DNA of 64,000 nucleotides, taken from Mycobacterium sp. 1164966.3 (GTDB taxonomy: Bacteria > Actinomycetota > Actinomycetes > Mycobacteriales > Mycobacteriaceae). Within the stretch, counting starts at the first letter, position 1; every line of letters starts with the position of its first letter. Location: contig NZ_LZSG01000035.1 in the NCBI RefSeq assembly GCF_001665395.1, forward strand, positions 1 through 64,000, written 5' to 3'. This document shows, piece after piece, positions 1 through 8,833 of the stretch. Below the pieces are notes generated by a model that saw only the letters and a program-made list of their open reading frames with translations, was not told the DNA's origin and did not search any database. A program made the position numbers and the translations under genes.

Positions 1-47
1 GAGGTGTATACGAGACCGCCCTGGGGGGGACGGAGAACCCGAGCTGA
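1..47 (+). CDS. Possible 3' end of an upstream gene
   Basis: Reading from base 3, a frame ending ...YETALGGTENPS closes with TGA at 45-47, overlapping by one base the ATG of the next gene (TGATG). This stop/start overlap is the usual sign of translational coupling in this window. Only 14 codons are visible, so the product cannot be named and the call rests on the overlap alone. Confidence 0.3.
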   Translation, partial: GVYETALGGTENPS

Positions 48-454
48 TGAACCGGCTGGAGTTGCGTGTCGTGGCCGCCGGTTTCCTGGCGGCGACGGTG
101 GTGTTGGGTGCCGTCGTATGTGCCGCATTCGGGCAGGCCGTCGTGGCGTCGGTGCTGTCGATCTATGCGCTGGCCGTCGGCGCTTGGCTGTATCACTCGA
201 TCGAGCGGCTGCTGGTGGCACGCCGGATCAGCACGGTTCGTCAGGCCGCCAAGCCGCTGCAGCCGCTGCTGCCGGTGATGGCGGCCATCATGGGCCTGTC
301 GCAGGCCGTGGTGCGCTCGCTGAGCGATGTCACCGAACTGCCGGCGCGTGGCCTGGAGCTGCCGATGCTGCGGTGGTTGGAGAACCCCTGGGGCAGTCGG
401 CGCAATCAGCGGATCATCGAGAGCGACGAAAGCGACGACGAGCCGGATCGCTGA
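47..454 (+). CDS. Small two-helix membrane protein, unknown function
   Basis: 135 residues. Two adjacent hydrophobic segments at about residues 7-30 and 32-50 are followed by a soluble, later acidic tail ending ESDESDDEPDR. No domain is recognised. The ATG overlaps a possible upstream stop (TGATG), and the gene ends 30 bases before the PucR-type regulator, so the two are probably co-transcribed. Most of the chain would face the cytoplasm if the positive-inside rule holds (inference). Confidence 0.6.
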   Translation: MNRLELRVVAAGFLAATVVLGAVVCAAFGQAVVASVLSIYALAVGAWLYHSIERLLVARRISTVRQAAKPLQPLLPVMAAIMGLSQAVVRSLSDVTELPARGLELPMLRWLENPWGSRRNQRIIESDESDDEPDR

Positions 455-484
455 TCGCTGCGGCCCGGGATTGGGAGTGGTTTC

Positions 485-1993
485 TTGATCACTTTCGACC
501 GCTTGATCAACGTGCTGGGCGGTTACGGCGTCCGGTTGCTTTGGTCCGCGGTGCCCAGGTCGACCGAACTGCGCAGCGTGGTGATTCACGAACCGGGGGC
601 GCCGACCGGCGACGTGTTGCTGGCCGTCGGCGCCGGCTCTGTGCAAGAAGCGCTGGGGTGGGCGGAGGCGGCGCGTGCCGTGGTGGTGTTGACGCGCCAC
701 GCGGAGCCCACGACGTTCGACCATGAGACGCAGGGCGCGGTGATGACGCTCGATGGGGCCGTCTCGTGGAGCGAGGTTGCCGCGGTAGTCTACGGACTGG
801 TGCTGGAGGGCCGGGAGACCGAATCCGGTCGTGGCCCAACGGATTTGTTCGCGCTGGCCGACAGCCTCGCCGAGTCGACCGGTGGCGCGGTGACAATCGA
901 GGACAAGCTGTTGCGGGTACTGGCCTATTCGCGGCTGCAGCAGCACGCCGACCCGGCGCGGGTGGCGACCATCTTGGGCCGTCAGACGCCGGAGGCGCTG
1001 CGCGCGCTGTTCGAGTCGCGCGGCGTATTCGCGCATTTGGCGGCTTCGGACGACCCGTTGTTCGTCGCGGCCGATGACGAGCACGGCATCACCGGTCGCA
1101 TGGTCGTGGCCGTGCGTTCGGGGCGTGAGATCGTCGGGTCGGTGTGGGTGACCTGCGAGGCACCGCTGGCGGGCGCCGAGCGCGAGGCCCTCACGGACGG
1201 TGCGCACACGGTCGCGCTGCATCTGCTGCGGTCACGCGCCAGCGCGGATCTGGAGCGCCAGGTGGAATCCGAGCTGGTGATCCAATTGCTCGAGGGCACT
1301 CTCGATGCCATCACGCCGGCCAGCAGGCTGGGCCTCTCGCACACCGCGCTGCGGGTCATCGCGCTGCAAGCATCCATCGGGGACGAACGCGATGCCGCTC
1401 TGCTGTTGGCCTTCGACCGCGCAACCACGGGTTTCGGCTGGTCCCGGGCGGGTCGAAGCGCACTGGCGGGTAACACCGTCTACACGCTGCTGCCCAGCGC
1501 GGAAGCGGACCCGGCACGGCGCTGGGTGAATGGTCTGCGAGCCGCCCTGCCCGAGCAGGTCAGGGTGGTGGCCGGGATCAGCGCGGCGGCCGAGGTGGCT
1601 GACCTGCCCGCGGCGCGGCAGGAAGCCGACGAGTGCCTGGCGCTCTGCGATGTGTCGCCGCAGAGCGATACGCCGGCCTACGACGAGTCGTGGGACGACA
1701 TCCTGTTGCAGCGGTTGCGCCGCGCGGCGCGGTCCGGGCGGACTCCGGATCGCGGACCGGTGGCCGAGTTGCGTCGCCACGACCGCGACAACGCGACAGA
1801 GTATGTGGCCACGCTGCGGGCCTGGCTGGAGGAGCAGGGCGACCCGGCGCGCGCCGGCGATCGGTTGGGCGTGCACGAGAACACCGTGCGTTACCGGCTG
1901 CGCAAGATGGCCGAGATAACCAACCTGCCGCTGGACGATCCCAAGAAGCGGCTGGCCATGACGATCGAGCTGGCGGCCACCGACACCGACTGA
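485..1993 (+). CDS. PucR-family (CdaR-like) transcriptional regulator
   Basis: 502 residues, TTG start with GGGAG about 8 bases upstream. The C-terminal 60 residues are a PucR-type helix-turn-helix: ...RAGDRLGVHENTVRYRLRKM followed by a conserved DDPKKRLAMTIELA tail. The middle part (about 270-380, ...ALRVIALQA... AALPEQVRVVAGISAAAEV...) resembles the degenerate GGDEF-like domain of CdaR/PucR regulators. The N-terminal 250 residues resemble a PucR sensory region. Such proteins usually respond to small metabolites and often regulate neighbouring genes; the target is unknown. The upstream membrane protein is the likeliest partner by position. Confidence 0.85.
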   Translation: MITFDRLINVLGGYGVRLLWSAVPRSTELRSVVIHEPGAPTGDVLLAVGAGSVQEALGWAEAARAVVVLTRHAEPTTFDHETQGAVMTLDGAVSWSEVAAVVYGLVLEGRETESGRGPTDLFALADSLAESTGGAVTIEDKLLRVLAYSRLQQHADPARVATILGRQTPEALRALFESRGVFAHLAASDDPLFVAADDEHGITGRMVVAVRSGREIVGSVWVTCEAPLAGAEREALTDGAHTVALHLLRSRASADLERQVESELVIQLLEGTLDAITPASRLGLSHTALRVIALQASIGDERDAALLLAFDRATTGFGWSRAGRSALAGNTVYTLLPSAEADPARRWVNGLRAALPEQVRVVAGISAAAEVADLPAARQEADECLALCDVSPQSDTPAYDESWDDILLQRLRRAARSGRTPDRGPVAELRRHDRDNATEYVATLRAWLEEQGDPARAGDRLGVHENTVRYRLRKMAEITNLPLDDPKKRLAMTIELAATDTD

Positions 1994-2092
1994 CTGTTCG
2001 TGCTGTCCGGGTGCGACAACCCGCGCCCGCGGATTTGTCCTGCTGGGTCAACGCCGGCGGGCGCCGTCGCCACCATCATTGAAGGTGCCCCC

Positions 2093-2758
2093 GTGAACAG
2101 GAAACATACGATGAGCACCTCGTTGCCCGATCAACCGCCTGCCGGCCGGCGGCCGGACGGTGTTTTCTCTGACGCCGTGGACACGTTCACCGTGAACTTG
2201 CCACGAAAGACGTTGGCCCGGTTGTTCGGTCGTAACCCGCTCACGCGGCCCAGCGACCGATTGCAGGCATTGCTCCTGGTGTTCGCGGTCGCCGTGTCGC
2301 TGATCTCCGTGCCCATCGCCGCCGCTGTGGGCACGGCCGTGCACGATTCTCGCAGCCGCGTCTACGCCGAGCAGGCTGACAAGTACCGGACGGTCACTGC
2401 GACGGTGATCGGCCCCGGCAACTCCCGCCAAAACCTCGAACGCCCGACCGTCAGGGTTCCCGCCCGATGGTTTGTTGCCGGGGCCGAACACACCGGCGAC
2501 GTCGTCGCGCCGCGCACCGCCGAGGTGGGCGACACGGTCGAGGTCTGGCTGGACGACCAAGGCGCGCCGGTGGACCGGCCGAGCACCACCGCCGGCGACG
2601 AGGCGGTGGCCGCCGCGTTCGCCGTCTGGCTCGGCACGACCTTGTCGGCGATCACCCTCTACCTGGTCGCCCGGACGGCGCTGGACCGGGCACGCCACGC
2701 CGCATGGCAACGGGACTTCGACGATTTGCTCGGGCACGACCTGCCCGGGCAACGGTAA
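2093..2758 (+). CDS. Rv1733c-like two-helix membrane protein
   Basis: 221 residues from GTG 2093 (GAAGG 7-8 bases upstream); ATG 2111 is an alternative start. It matches the pattern I remember for M. tuberculosis Rv1733c: RNPLTRPSDRLQA, a first membrane helix at about 65-90, the signature HDSRSRVYAEQA, VPARWFVAG, then a second helix and ...RHAAWQRDFDDLL at the C-terminus. The loop between helices (about 100 residues) is expected outside the cytoplasm. In M. tuberculosis the family member is a DosR-regulon antigen of unknown function. No clear DosR box was seen here. Confidence 0.75.
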   Translation: MNRKHTMSTSLPDQPPAGRRPDGVFSDAVDTFTVNLPRKTLARLFGRNPLTRPSDRLQALLLVFAVAVSLISVPIAAAVGTAVHDSRSRVYAEQADKYRTVTATVIGPGNSRQNLERPTVRVPARWFVAGAEHTGDVVAPRTAEVGDTVEVWLDDQGAPVDRPSTTAGDEAVAAAFAVWLGTTLSAITLYLVARTALDRARHAAWQRDFDDLLGHDLPGQR

Positions 2759-2832
2759 TTCAGGGTCTTCGGGAAACGCTCGCCTGCGCTGCGAAAGGCC
2801 GCAAAGGGCTGCAAAGGGCATTGTCGGATCCG

Positions 2833-2857
2833 GACAACCGGCCAATCCCCGGTTGTC
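2833..2857 (+). terminator. Hairpin downstream of the Rv1733c-like gene
   Basis: A perfect 9-bp stem (gacaaccgg / ccggttgtc) with a 7-base loop lies 75 bases after the stop codon. There is no U-run, which is common for mycobacterial terminators. It could instead be an operator for the next gene. Confidence 0.35.
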
Positions 2858-3024
2858 GGCTTCGCGCAAGCGTCAGCGCATCCGTCCGCACCACCATGGG
2901 ATCAACAGCGGAGTTTCCGCGCCTCGAACCTTCCCCCTGAGGGCGCCGAGTCGTCAGGGGCGGCTGCTCTACGCGGGCCCGCCCCTGGCGGCAACCCTCT
3001 GCCGACGAAAGGAAAACACAGAAA

Positions 3025-3339
3025 ATGACTGACAGACGACGCATTTGGATGGCACGGCACGACCCGCACGCCGGAGACGGCCGCGGAGCCGTCCCGATCG
3101 CCCAAGCCGGCATGCTGCTCACCATCGGCTACGAGACCGGGGAGACCGAGACGTTTCTGCTGGGCAGGCGCGCCGGAAAGGACGCCGGCGTGAAGGTGTA
3201 TTCGACGCTGTCGCCGCTGGGCCACGCAATTGCCGGAGCGAAGGTCGGCGAGCAGCGCGTCTATTCGATGCCGCAGGGACCAGAGCACCGGGTGACTTTG
3301 ATAGACGCGGTGCCCTACACAGCGCGGCTCACCGCATGA
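3025..3339 (+). CDS. GreA/GreB C-terminal domain-like protein
   Basis: 104 residues, ATG with AAAGGA about 11 bases upstream. The C-terminal half, ...KVYSTLSPLGHAIAGAKVG followed by EQRVYSMPQG, resembles the FKBP-like C-terminal domain of GreA/GreB/Rnk (SPLGRALLGKKVGD type). The GreA coiled coil that enters the RNA polymerase channel is absent, so this is not a transcript-cleavage factor in the usual sense. It may bind RNA polymerase or act as a stress protein (inference). Next downstream is a 32-residue membrane peptide. Confidence 0.6.
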   Translation: MTDRRRIWMARHDPHAGDGRGAVPIAQAGMLLTIGYETGETETFLLGRRAGKDAGVKVYSTLSPLGHAIAGAKVGEQRVYSMPQGPEHRVTLIDAVPYTARLTA

Positions 3340-3429
3340 TCAACCCCGAATCATCAGCAGCGCACGCGATTACGAGTACGGTCCCGCAGCGGGCGCGATG
3401 CGCCGCCCACTGCGGGCGGAGGTGATCGC

Positions 3430-3528
3430 ATGTTGTTCGACCTGATCGACCCCGTGGCCCTGTTGTTCCTGCTGCTGGCGGTGCTGGGACTCATGCTGGC
3501 CGTCGTCTACGGAAAGGATGGTCGCTGA
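3430..3528 (+). CDS. 32-residue single-helix membrane peptide
   Basis: ATG 3430 is preceded by a strong Shine-Dalgarno, GGAGGTG at 3418-3424, five bases away. The peptide reads MLFDLIDP, then a continuous hydrophobic stretch of about 18 residues rich in Leu, Val and Ala, then YGKDGR. It is too short for most ORF callers. Its size and topology recall KdpF-type or other small regulatory membrane peptides, but no specific match is claimed. It lies 90 bases after the GreA-like gene. Confidence 0.55.
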   Translation: MLFDLIDPVALLFLLLAVLGLMLAVVYGKDGR

Positions 3529-3629
3529 CGACAGCGAAGTCGTAACCTCGGGGCATGCGCAACCACCCGGCCCGGCGCGGTGGGGAATCCGGTGATAGCG
3601 GTTTTGGTCACTATTCCCGTCTCGCGCGC

Positions 3630-3635
3630 CATAAT
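3630..3635 (+). promoter_or_regulatory. Possible -10 element of the decarboxylase gene
   Basis: cATAAT matches the TATAAT consensus at five of six positions, 60 bases before the decarboxylase ATG. No convincing -35 hexamer was found at the right distance. Confidence 0.3.
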
Positions 3636-3694
3636 TGTGACTTGCACTGGCTGGGACCGTTGGGGGCAGCCCGCGCCAGAAGGCAGGTGACGAT

Positions 3695-6532
3695 ATGACG
3701 CGAGACAGTGCCCAGCAGCGGCGACTTCGGGTGTCCGCGCTGGCGGCGGTGGCCAATCCGTCGTACACGCGCATCGACACCTGGAACCAGCTCGACGATG
3801 CGTGCCGCCACCTGGCCGAGGTCGATCTGGCCGGACTGGGCATCGCCCACGACGTGGCGAGGGTGAAGCGCCTGATGGATCGCATCGGCGCCTACGAGCG
3901 GTACTGGCTGTATCCCGGTGCCGAAAACCTGGCGACTTTCCGGGCACACCTGGAGAGTCTTTCCACGGTGCGGCTCAGTGAGGAAGTGTCGCTCGCTGTA
4001 CGCTTGCTGTCCGAATATGGCGACCGCACAGCGCTTTTCGACACGTCCGCGCCGCTGGCCGATCAAGAGCTGGTGGCCAAGGCCAAACAGCAGCAGTTTT
4101 ACACCGTCTTGCTGGCCGACGACGCTCCGCCCACCGCGCCCGAGAGTCTCGTCGAGTGCCTGCGGGCGCTGCGCAATCCGTCCGAAGACGTGCAGTTCGA
4201 GATTCTGGTGGCTCCCAGCGTGGAAGACGCCATCACCGCGGTGGCGTTGAATGGGGAGATCCAGGCTGCGATCATCCGCCATGACCTGCCGTTGCGGTCG
4301 CGCGACCGGGTGCCGCTGATGAACACGTTGCTAGGCGCCAACGACGACATGCCGGTTTCCGATCGCGCGCACGACTCGATCGAATGCGGCGAGTGGATCC
4401 GGGAGCTGCGGCCTCATATCGATCTGTATCTGCTCACCGACGAGTCGATTGCGGCAGGCAGTGACACCGAGCCGGACCTCTACGACCGCACCTTTTATCG
4501 TCTCAACGACGTCACAGACCTGCACAGCACGGTGATCGCCGGCTTGCGAAACCGTTTCTCCACACCGTTTTTCGACGCGTTGCGGGCCTATGCGCAGGCT
4601 CCGGTCGGTCAGTTCCACGCGCTTCCCGTCGCGCGCGGCGCCAGCATCTTCAACTCGAAGTCGCTGGAGGACATGGGCGAGTTCTACGGCCGCAACATCT
4701 TCATGGCAGAGACCTCGACCACCTCGGGTGGGTTGGACTCCCTGCTGGACCCGCACGGCAACATCAAAAAGGCCATGGACAAGGCCGCCGTCACGTGGGA
4801 AGCCCAACATACCTACTTCGTCACCAACGGGACGTCCACCGCGAACAAGATCGTCGTGCAGTCACTGACCCGGCCCGGCGACATCGTTCTCATCGACCGC
4901 AACTGCCACAAGTCGCACCACTACGGCCTGGTGCTGGCCGGCGCCTACCCGCTCTACCTGGAGTCCTATGCGCTACCGCAGTTCGCGATCTACGGGGCGG
5001 TGCCGCTGCGCACCATCAAGAAGGAGCTGTTGGACCTCGAGGCGGCCGGGCAGCTGGACAAGGTCCGCATGCTGTTGCTCACCAACTGCATCTTCGACGG
5101 CGTCGTCTATAACCCCCGCCGGGTGATGGAGGAGGTGCTGGCTATCAAGCCGGACATCTGCTTCCTATGGGACGAGGCGTGGTACGCGTTTGCCACCGCC
5201 GTTCCATGGGCCCGGCAGCGCACCGCCATGGTTTCGGCGCACCGCCTCAAGCGCAGGCTCGCGTCGAAGGAGTACGCGGAGGAGTACCGGAATTGGTTGG
5301 CCTCGATGGAGGGGATCCCGCGCTCGGAGTGGGTTGACCACGAGCTGCTGCCCGACCCCAGCCAGGCGCGGGTCCGGGTGTACGCGACGCACTCCACCCA
5401 CAAGTCGCTGTCCGCGTTTCGGCAGGCGTCGATGATCCACATCCGCGACCAGGATTTCAACGCCCGGGCCCGAGATGCGTTCGGTGAGGCATTCTTGACC
5501 CACACGTCGACGTCGCCGAACCAGCAGCTGCTCGCGTCGTTGGATCTAGCGCGCCGGCAGGTCGACATCGAAGGATTCCAGCTGGTCCGGCAGGTCTATG
5601 ACATGGCGCTGGTATTCCGGCACCGGGTGCGCAAAGACCGGCTGATCAGCAAGTGGTTCCGCATCCTCGATGAGTCCGACCTGGTCCCAGAAGAGTTCCG
5701 GGCATCTCACGTCAGCTCCTACCGCGAAGTCAGGCAGGGTGCCCTGGATGAGTGGAACGAGGCGTGGCGATCCGATCAGTTCGTCCTGGACCCGACGCGG
5801 GTCACGCTGTTCCTCGGCAACACCGGAATGAACGGCTACGACTTCCGCGAGAAGATCCTGATGGACCGGTTCGGCATACAGATCAACAAAACGTCGATCA
5901 ACAGCGTGCTGTTGATCTTCACCATCGGGGTCACCTGGTCGAGCGTGCACCATCTGCTCGACGTGCTGCGCCGGGTGGCCTACGACTTCGACAAGGAGAA
6001 GGCGGCGGCCAGCAGCGCCGACTGGGCGCTGCACCAGCGCCGTGTCGAGGAGATCACCCAGGACCTGCCGCACCTGCCGGACTTCAGCAGGTTCGATGAA
6101 GCGTTCCGTCCCAATGACGCCTGCAAGTTCGGCGACACGCGGACGGCTTTCTATGCCGGCTACGAAGAATCCGACCGTGAGTACGTGTTGATCGGCGCGG
6201 CCGGACGGCGGCTTGCCGAGGGGAAGACGCTGGTGTCGACGACGTTCGTGGTGCCCTACCCGCCGGGCTTCCCGGTCCTGGTCCCGGGGCAGGTGGTCTC
6301 CAAGGAGATCATCTGGTTCCTCGCCCAGCTCGACGTCAAGGAAATCCACGGCTACAACCCCGAACTCGGTCTGTCCGTGTTCACCCAGACCGCGCTGAAA
6401 CGGATGGAGGCGCAACGGAATGCGGCGATGGCCGCGGTCGGTGATGCGGCCGCGGTGTTCGAGATCCCGGCCGATGCTTCCGGTCTCAACGGCGAGGGCT
6501 CCGTAGCGCGAGCAGACGCTAAAGCACCCTGA
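3695..6532 (+). CDS. Orn/Lys/Arg-type PLP decarboxylase (Rv2531c-like)
   Basis: 945 residues, close to the 947 I remember for M. tuberculosis Rv2531c. It is a fold-type I basic amino acid decarboxylase: an N-terminal wing-like region (1-260), a PLP domain with TYFVTNGTSTANKIV and LWDEAWYAFA (the Asp/Ala pyridine contacts), the Schiff-base lysine K570 in STHKSLSAFRQAS, and a C-terminal domain to about 900 (PYPPGFPVLVPG). The substrate (Arg, Lys or Orn) cannot be told from sequence; the product would be a polyamine precursor and the reaction consumes a proton, as in acid resistance. Odd: the last codons (...ARADAKAP) and the stop lie inside a palindromic repeat. Confidence 0.88.
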   Translation: MTRDSAQQRRLRVSALAAVANPSYTRIDTWNQLDDACRHLAEVDLAGLGIAHDVARVKRLMDRIGAYERYWLYPGAENLATFRAHLESLSTVRLSEEVSLAVRLLSEYGDRTALFDTSAPLADQELVAKAKQQQFYTVLLADDAPPTAPESLVECLRALRNPSEDVQFEILVAPSVEDAITAVALNGEIQAAIIRHDLPLRSRDRVPLMNTLLGANDDMPVSDRAHDSIECGEWIRELRPHIDLYLLTDESIAAGSDTEPDLYDRTFYRLNDVTDLHSTVIAGLRNRFSTPFFDALRAYAQAPVGQFHALPVARGASIFNSKSLEDMGEFYGRNIFMAETSTTSGGLDSLLDPHGNIKKAMDKAAVTWEAQHTYFVTNGTSTANKIVVQSLTRPGDIVLIDRNCHKSHHYGLVLAGAYPLYLESYALPQFAIYGAVPLRTIKKELLDLEAAGQLDKVRMLLLTNCIFDGVVYNPRRVMEEVLAIKPDICFLWDEAWYAFATAVPWARQRTAMVSAHRLKRRLASKEYAEEYRNWLASMEGIPRSEWVDHELLPDPSQARVRVYATHSTHKSLSAFRQASMIHIRDQDFNARARDAFGEAFLTHTSTSPNQQLLASLDLARRQVDIEGFQLVRQVYDMALVFRHRVRKDRLISKWFRILDESDLVPEEFRASHVSSYREVRQGALDEWNEAWRSDQFVLDPTRVTLFLGNTGMNGYDFREKILMDRFGIQINKTSINSVLLIFTIGVTWSSVHHLLDVLRRVAYDFDKEKAAASSADWALHQRRVEEITQDLPHLPDFSRFDEAFRPNDACKFGDTRTAFYAGYEESDREYVLIGAAGRRLAEGKTLVSTTFVVPYPPGFPVLVPGQVVSKEIIWFLAQLDVKEIHGYNPELGLSVFTQTALKRMEAQRNAAMAAVGDAAAVFEIPADASGLNGEGSVARADAKAP

Positions 6533-6566
6533 TCGGGCCCGAATCAGGGGCTTTTGCGTCTGCTCG
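6509..6566. repeat. Palindromic repeat, copy A
   Basis: Arms 6509-6533 and 6543-6566 pair over about 23 bp with one T.T mismatch and one bulged A; the loop is cgggcccga. The core (cagacgc-aaagcacc ... gcttttgcgtctgctcggca) recurs at 60903-60958. The left arm encodes the C-terminus and stop of the decarboxylase, so the element could also act as its terminator. Confidence 0.75.
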
Positions 6567-6616
6567 GCAAGCGGGCGGTACACCCAGCTCGGTGCGGTCC
6601 TGTCACCCTCCGACAG

Positions 6617-6622
6617 TAGTGT
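6617..6622 (+). promoter_or_regulatory. Leaderless -10 element of the ATPase pseudogene
   Basis: TAGTGT ends 7 bases before the GTG at 6630, the spacing expected when transcription starts at the first base of the start codon. Confidence 0.4.
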
Positions 6623-6860
6623 CGGGCCCGTGCTGCAGACGGTCGCCATCCGCGGATACCGCTCGCTGCGCGAGGTGATACTGCCACTGGGCCGGTTGAC
6701 CGTGGTCACGGGGGCCAACGGCTCGGGAAAGTCGTCGCTGTACCGCGCCTTGCGGCTGTTGGCCGACTGCGGCCGCGGCGAGGTGGTCGGTTCGCTGGCT
6801 CGCGAGGGCGGACTCGAGTCGGTGCTGTGGGCCGGCCCCGAGCAGCTCGGCGGGGCGCGA

Positions 6861-7049
6861 CGAACCGGAAAAGCCGAAGGCACCGTGCGTAATCGTCCGG
6901 TCTCACTCGAAATGGGCTTTGCCGCAGACGATTTCGGCTATCTCGTCGACCTCGGCATTCCGCAGTCCGCCGGGCCGGGGTCGGCCTTTGCCCGAGACCC
7001 GGAGATCAAGCGCGAAGCGTTGTTCGCCGGCCCGGAGCTGCGCACCGCA
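6861..7049 (+). repeat. Inverted repeat arm 1 (source copy)
   Basis: 189 bases identical by eye to the reverse complement of 7194-7382. This copy is in the coding orientation of the ATPase gene (begins RTGKAEGTVRNRPVSLEMG), so it is taken as the original. Confidence 0.85.
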
Positions 7050-7193
7050 GCGACCCTGGTACGGCGGGTGCGAGACTTCGCCGAGGTGAGCGCCGAGTCG
7101 GGCAGTGGCTTTGACGAACTTTCCCGTTCGTTGCCGACCTACCGCAGCGTGCTGGCCGAGTATGCCCATCCACATGCACTTCCCGAACTCGCG

Positions 7194-7382
7194 GCGGTGC
7201 GCAGCTCCGGGCCGGCGAACAACGCTTCGCGCTTGATCTCCGGGTCTCGGGCAAAGGCCGACCCCGGCCCGGCGGACTGCGGAATGCCGAGGTCGACGAG
7301 ATAGCCGAAATCGTCTGCGGCAAAGCCCATTTCGAGTGAGACCGGACGATTACGCACGGTGCCTTCGGCTTTTCCGGTTCGC
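7194..7382 (-). repeat. Inverted repeat arm 2 (inserted copy)
   Basis: Reverse-complement copy of 6861-7049, separated from it by a 144-base spacer. It replaces native coding sequence and introduces the TAG stop at 7302-7304. Short homologies (gcggtgcgc at the left, cgc-cccc at the right) lie at both junctions. Confidence 0.85.
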
Positions 7383-8080
7383 CGCACCCCGGTACTCAGC
7401 GACGACGGCAGCGACCTCGCGGCTGCGATTCAGACCGTCATCGAGGCGGGTTTCGGCGACCTGGACCGCATCGTGGCCGATGCGTTCGACGGTGCCACTA
7501 TCGCGGTGGCCGTCCACGACGGGCTGTTCGACCTTCAGCTTCGGCAGCGCGGCATGCTGCGTCCGTTGCGGGCGGCCGAATTGTCGGACGGTACGTTGCG
7601 GTTCCTGCTCTGGGCCGCCGCGCTGCTGAGCCCACAGGCGCCCTCGCTGATGGTGCTCAACGAACCGGAAACCTCACTGCATCCGAGCCTGGTCGAGCCG
7701 CTGGCCTCGTTGATCCGCGCCGCGGCGTCGAAAACTCAGGTGGTGGTCGTCACCCATTCGCGCCTGCTGCTGGACTCCCTTGACACGGTTCCCGTCGCCG
7801 AGACCGGCACCGACGCCGCCGTTGAGATAGAGCTGTACAAGGAATGGGGCGAGACCCGGATCAAAGGACAAGGCCTGCTGACCACGCCGCAATGGCACTG
7901 GGGCAAGCGCTGACAGGTTGCGCTCACCGGGATCGAAACTTCGGCGGCTCGTCGCAGGTGGCGCAATAGCCCGCCAAGCCGGGGTTTTGACTGGTCGCTG
8001 CGGAATCGGAACCGGCGCAATAGGTCAACCGGCTTCTCCTCGCGCCGGTCGGTCACCCAAAACACGCCCCTGAGCTGCAT

Positions 8081-8086
8081 TAGCGT
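8081..8086 (+). promoter_or_regulatory. Leaderless -10 element of the GntR gene
   Basis: TAGCGT ends 6 bases before the GTG at 8093, consistent with a leaderless transcript for the whole downstream operon. Confidence 0.4.
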
Positions 8087-8092
8087 GACGGC

Positions 8093-8833
8093 GTGGCCGC
8101 AGCGGAGTCGTCAGTGCCGATCAACCGGGCCGACCGGGCCCGGCGGGCTGCCGACGTGCTGCGCCAGCAGATCCACGCAGGCGCCTATCCCGACGGGCTG
8201 CCCGCCGAAAATGACTTGGCGGCTGAATTCCTCGTCTCGCGAAACACCATCCGCGAAGCGCTCACCGTGCTGAAGAACGAAGGACTGATCGAGCGCGGGC
8301 CCAAAGTCGGCACCCACGTCGCGCAGCGCAAATACCACCACGGGCTGGATGCGCTGCTCGGGCTCAAGGAAACGTTCAAAGACTTCGGGGAAGTCCGCAA
8401 CGAGGTGCGGGCCGCGATGCCGGTGACCGCGCCGCCCGCGGTGGCAGCTCGGCTGCAGCTGGAACCCGGCGAGCAAGCGGTGTTCATCGAAAGGCTGCGT
8501 TTTCTCGGTGACCTCCCGCTCAGTCTCGACCTGACCTACCTCACAGCCGAGATTGGAACCCAGATTCTGGACTTCCCGCTGGAAACTAACGACCTGTTCG
8601 CGCTTATCGAGCGGGTCAGCGGACACCGGCTGGGCTCGGCGTCGCTGGCGTTGGAAGCCATTCCCGCCGACGCGCACTCGGCGGCCACACTGCAGGTGCC
8701 CGACGGCGCGGCGCTGCTGATGCTGGAGCGGCTCACCAGCCTCGACGACGGCAGACCCGTAGACCTGGAGTACATCCGGATGCGCGGCGATCGAATCACC
8801 ATGCGCGGCAGTCTGATTAGGAGCAACCCATGA
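8093..8833 (+). CDS. GntR-family (HutC/UTRA) regulator
   Basis: 246 residues, GTG start. Winged helix at about 15-82: ADVLRQQIHAGAYPDGLPAE, LAAEFLVSRNTIREAL, LIERGPKVGTHVAQ. A UTRA ligand-binding domain follows (about 105-240) with LQLEPGEQAVFIERLRF and VDLEYIRMRGDRITM. UTRA domains bind small ligands. It is the first gene of a run of six with 4-base overlaps or short gaps, so it most likely controls the ferredoxin-transporter-flavoprotein operon. No HutC-type operator was identified upstream. Confidence 0.88.
   Translation: MAAAESSVPINRADRARRAADVLRQQIHAGAYPDGLPAENDLAAEFLVSRNTIREALTVLKNEGLIERGPKVGTHVAQRKYHHGLDALLGLKETFKDFGEVRNEVRAAMPVTAPPAVAARLQLEPGEQAVFIERLRFLGDLPLSLDLTYLTAEIGTQILDFPLETNDLFALIERVSGHRLGSASLALEAIPADAHSAATLQVPDGAALLMLERLTSLDDGRPVDLEYIRMRGDRITMRGSLIRSNP

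Larger units (their letters stand above)
6630..7913 (+). pseudogene. COG4637-type predicted ATPase, broken by an inverted duplication
   Basis: The N-terminal part (GTG 6630) has IRGYRSLREVILPLGRLTVV and the Walker A VTGANGSGKSSLYRAL. The C-terminal part (7383-7913) has LSDGTLRFLLWAAALLSPQ, the Walker B LMVLNEPETSLHPSL and VVVVTHSRLLLDS. Both are in the same frame. The stretch between LPELAAVR and TPVLSDDGSD is replaced by a reverse-complement copy of 6861-7049, which brings an in-frame TAG at 7302-7304. Translation would end after about 224 residues without Walker B, so an ABC/SMC-like ATPase is not expected to work. Read-through or an assembly fault are the alternatives. Confidence 0.8.

Noticed and set aside
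2759..3024. DosR box near the Rv1733c-like gene
   Set aside because: The inverted repeat at 2833-2857 lies downstream of the gene and lacks the GGGACT/AGTCCC core.
7139..7387. Minus-strand frame with real-looking protein sequence
   Set aside because: It is only the inverted copy of the ATPase segment; it has no own start or ends.
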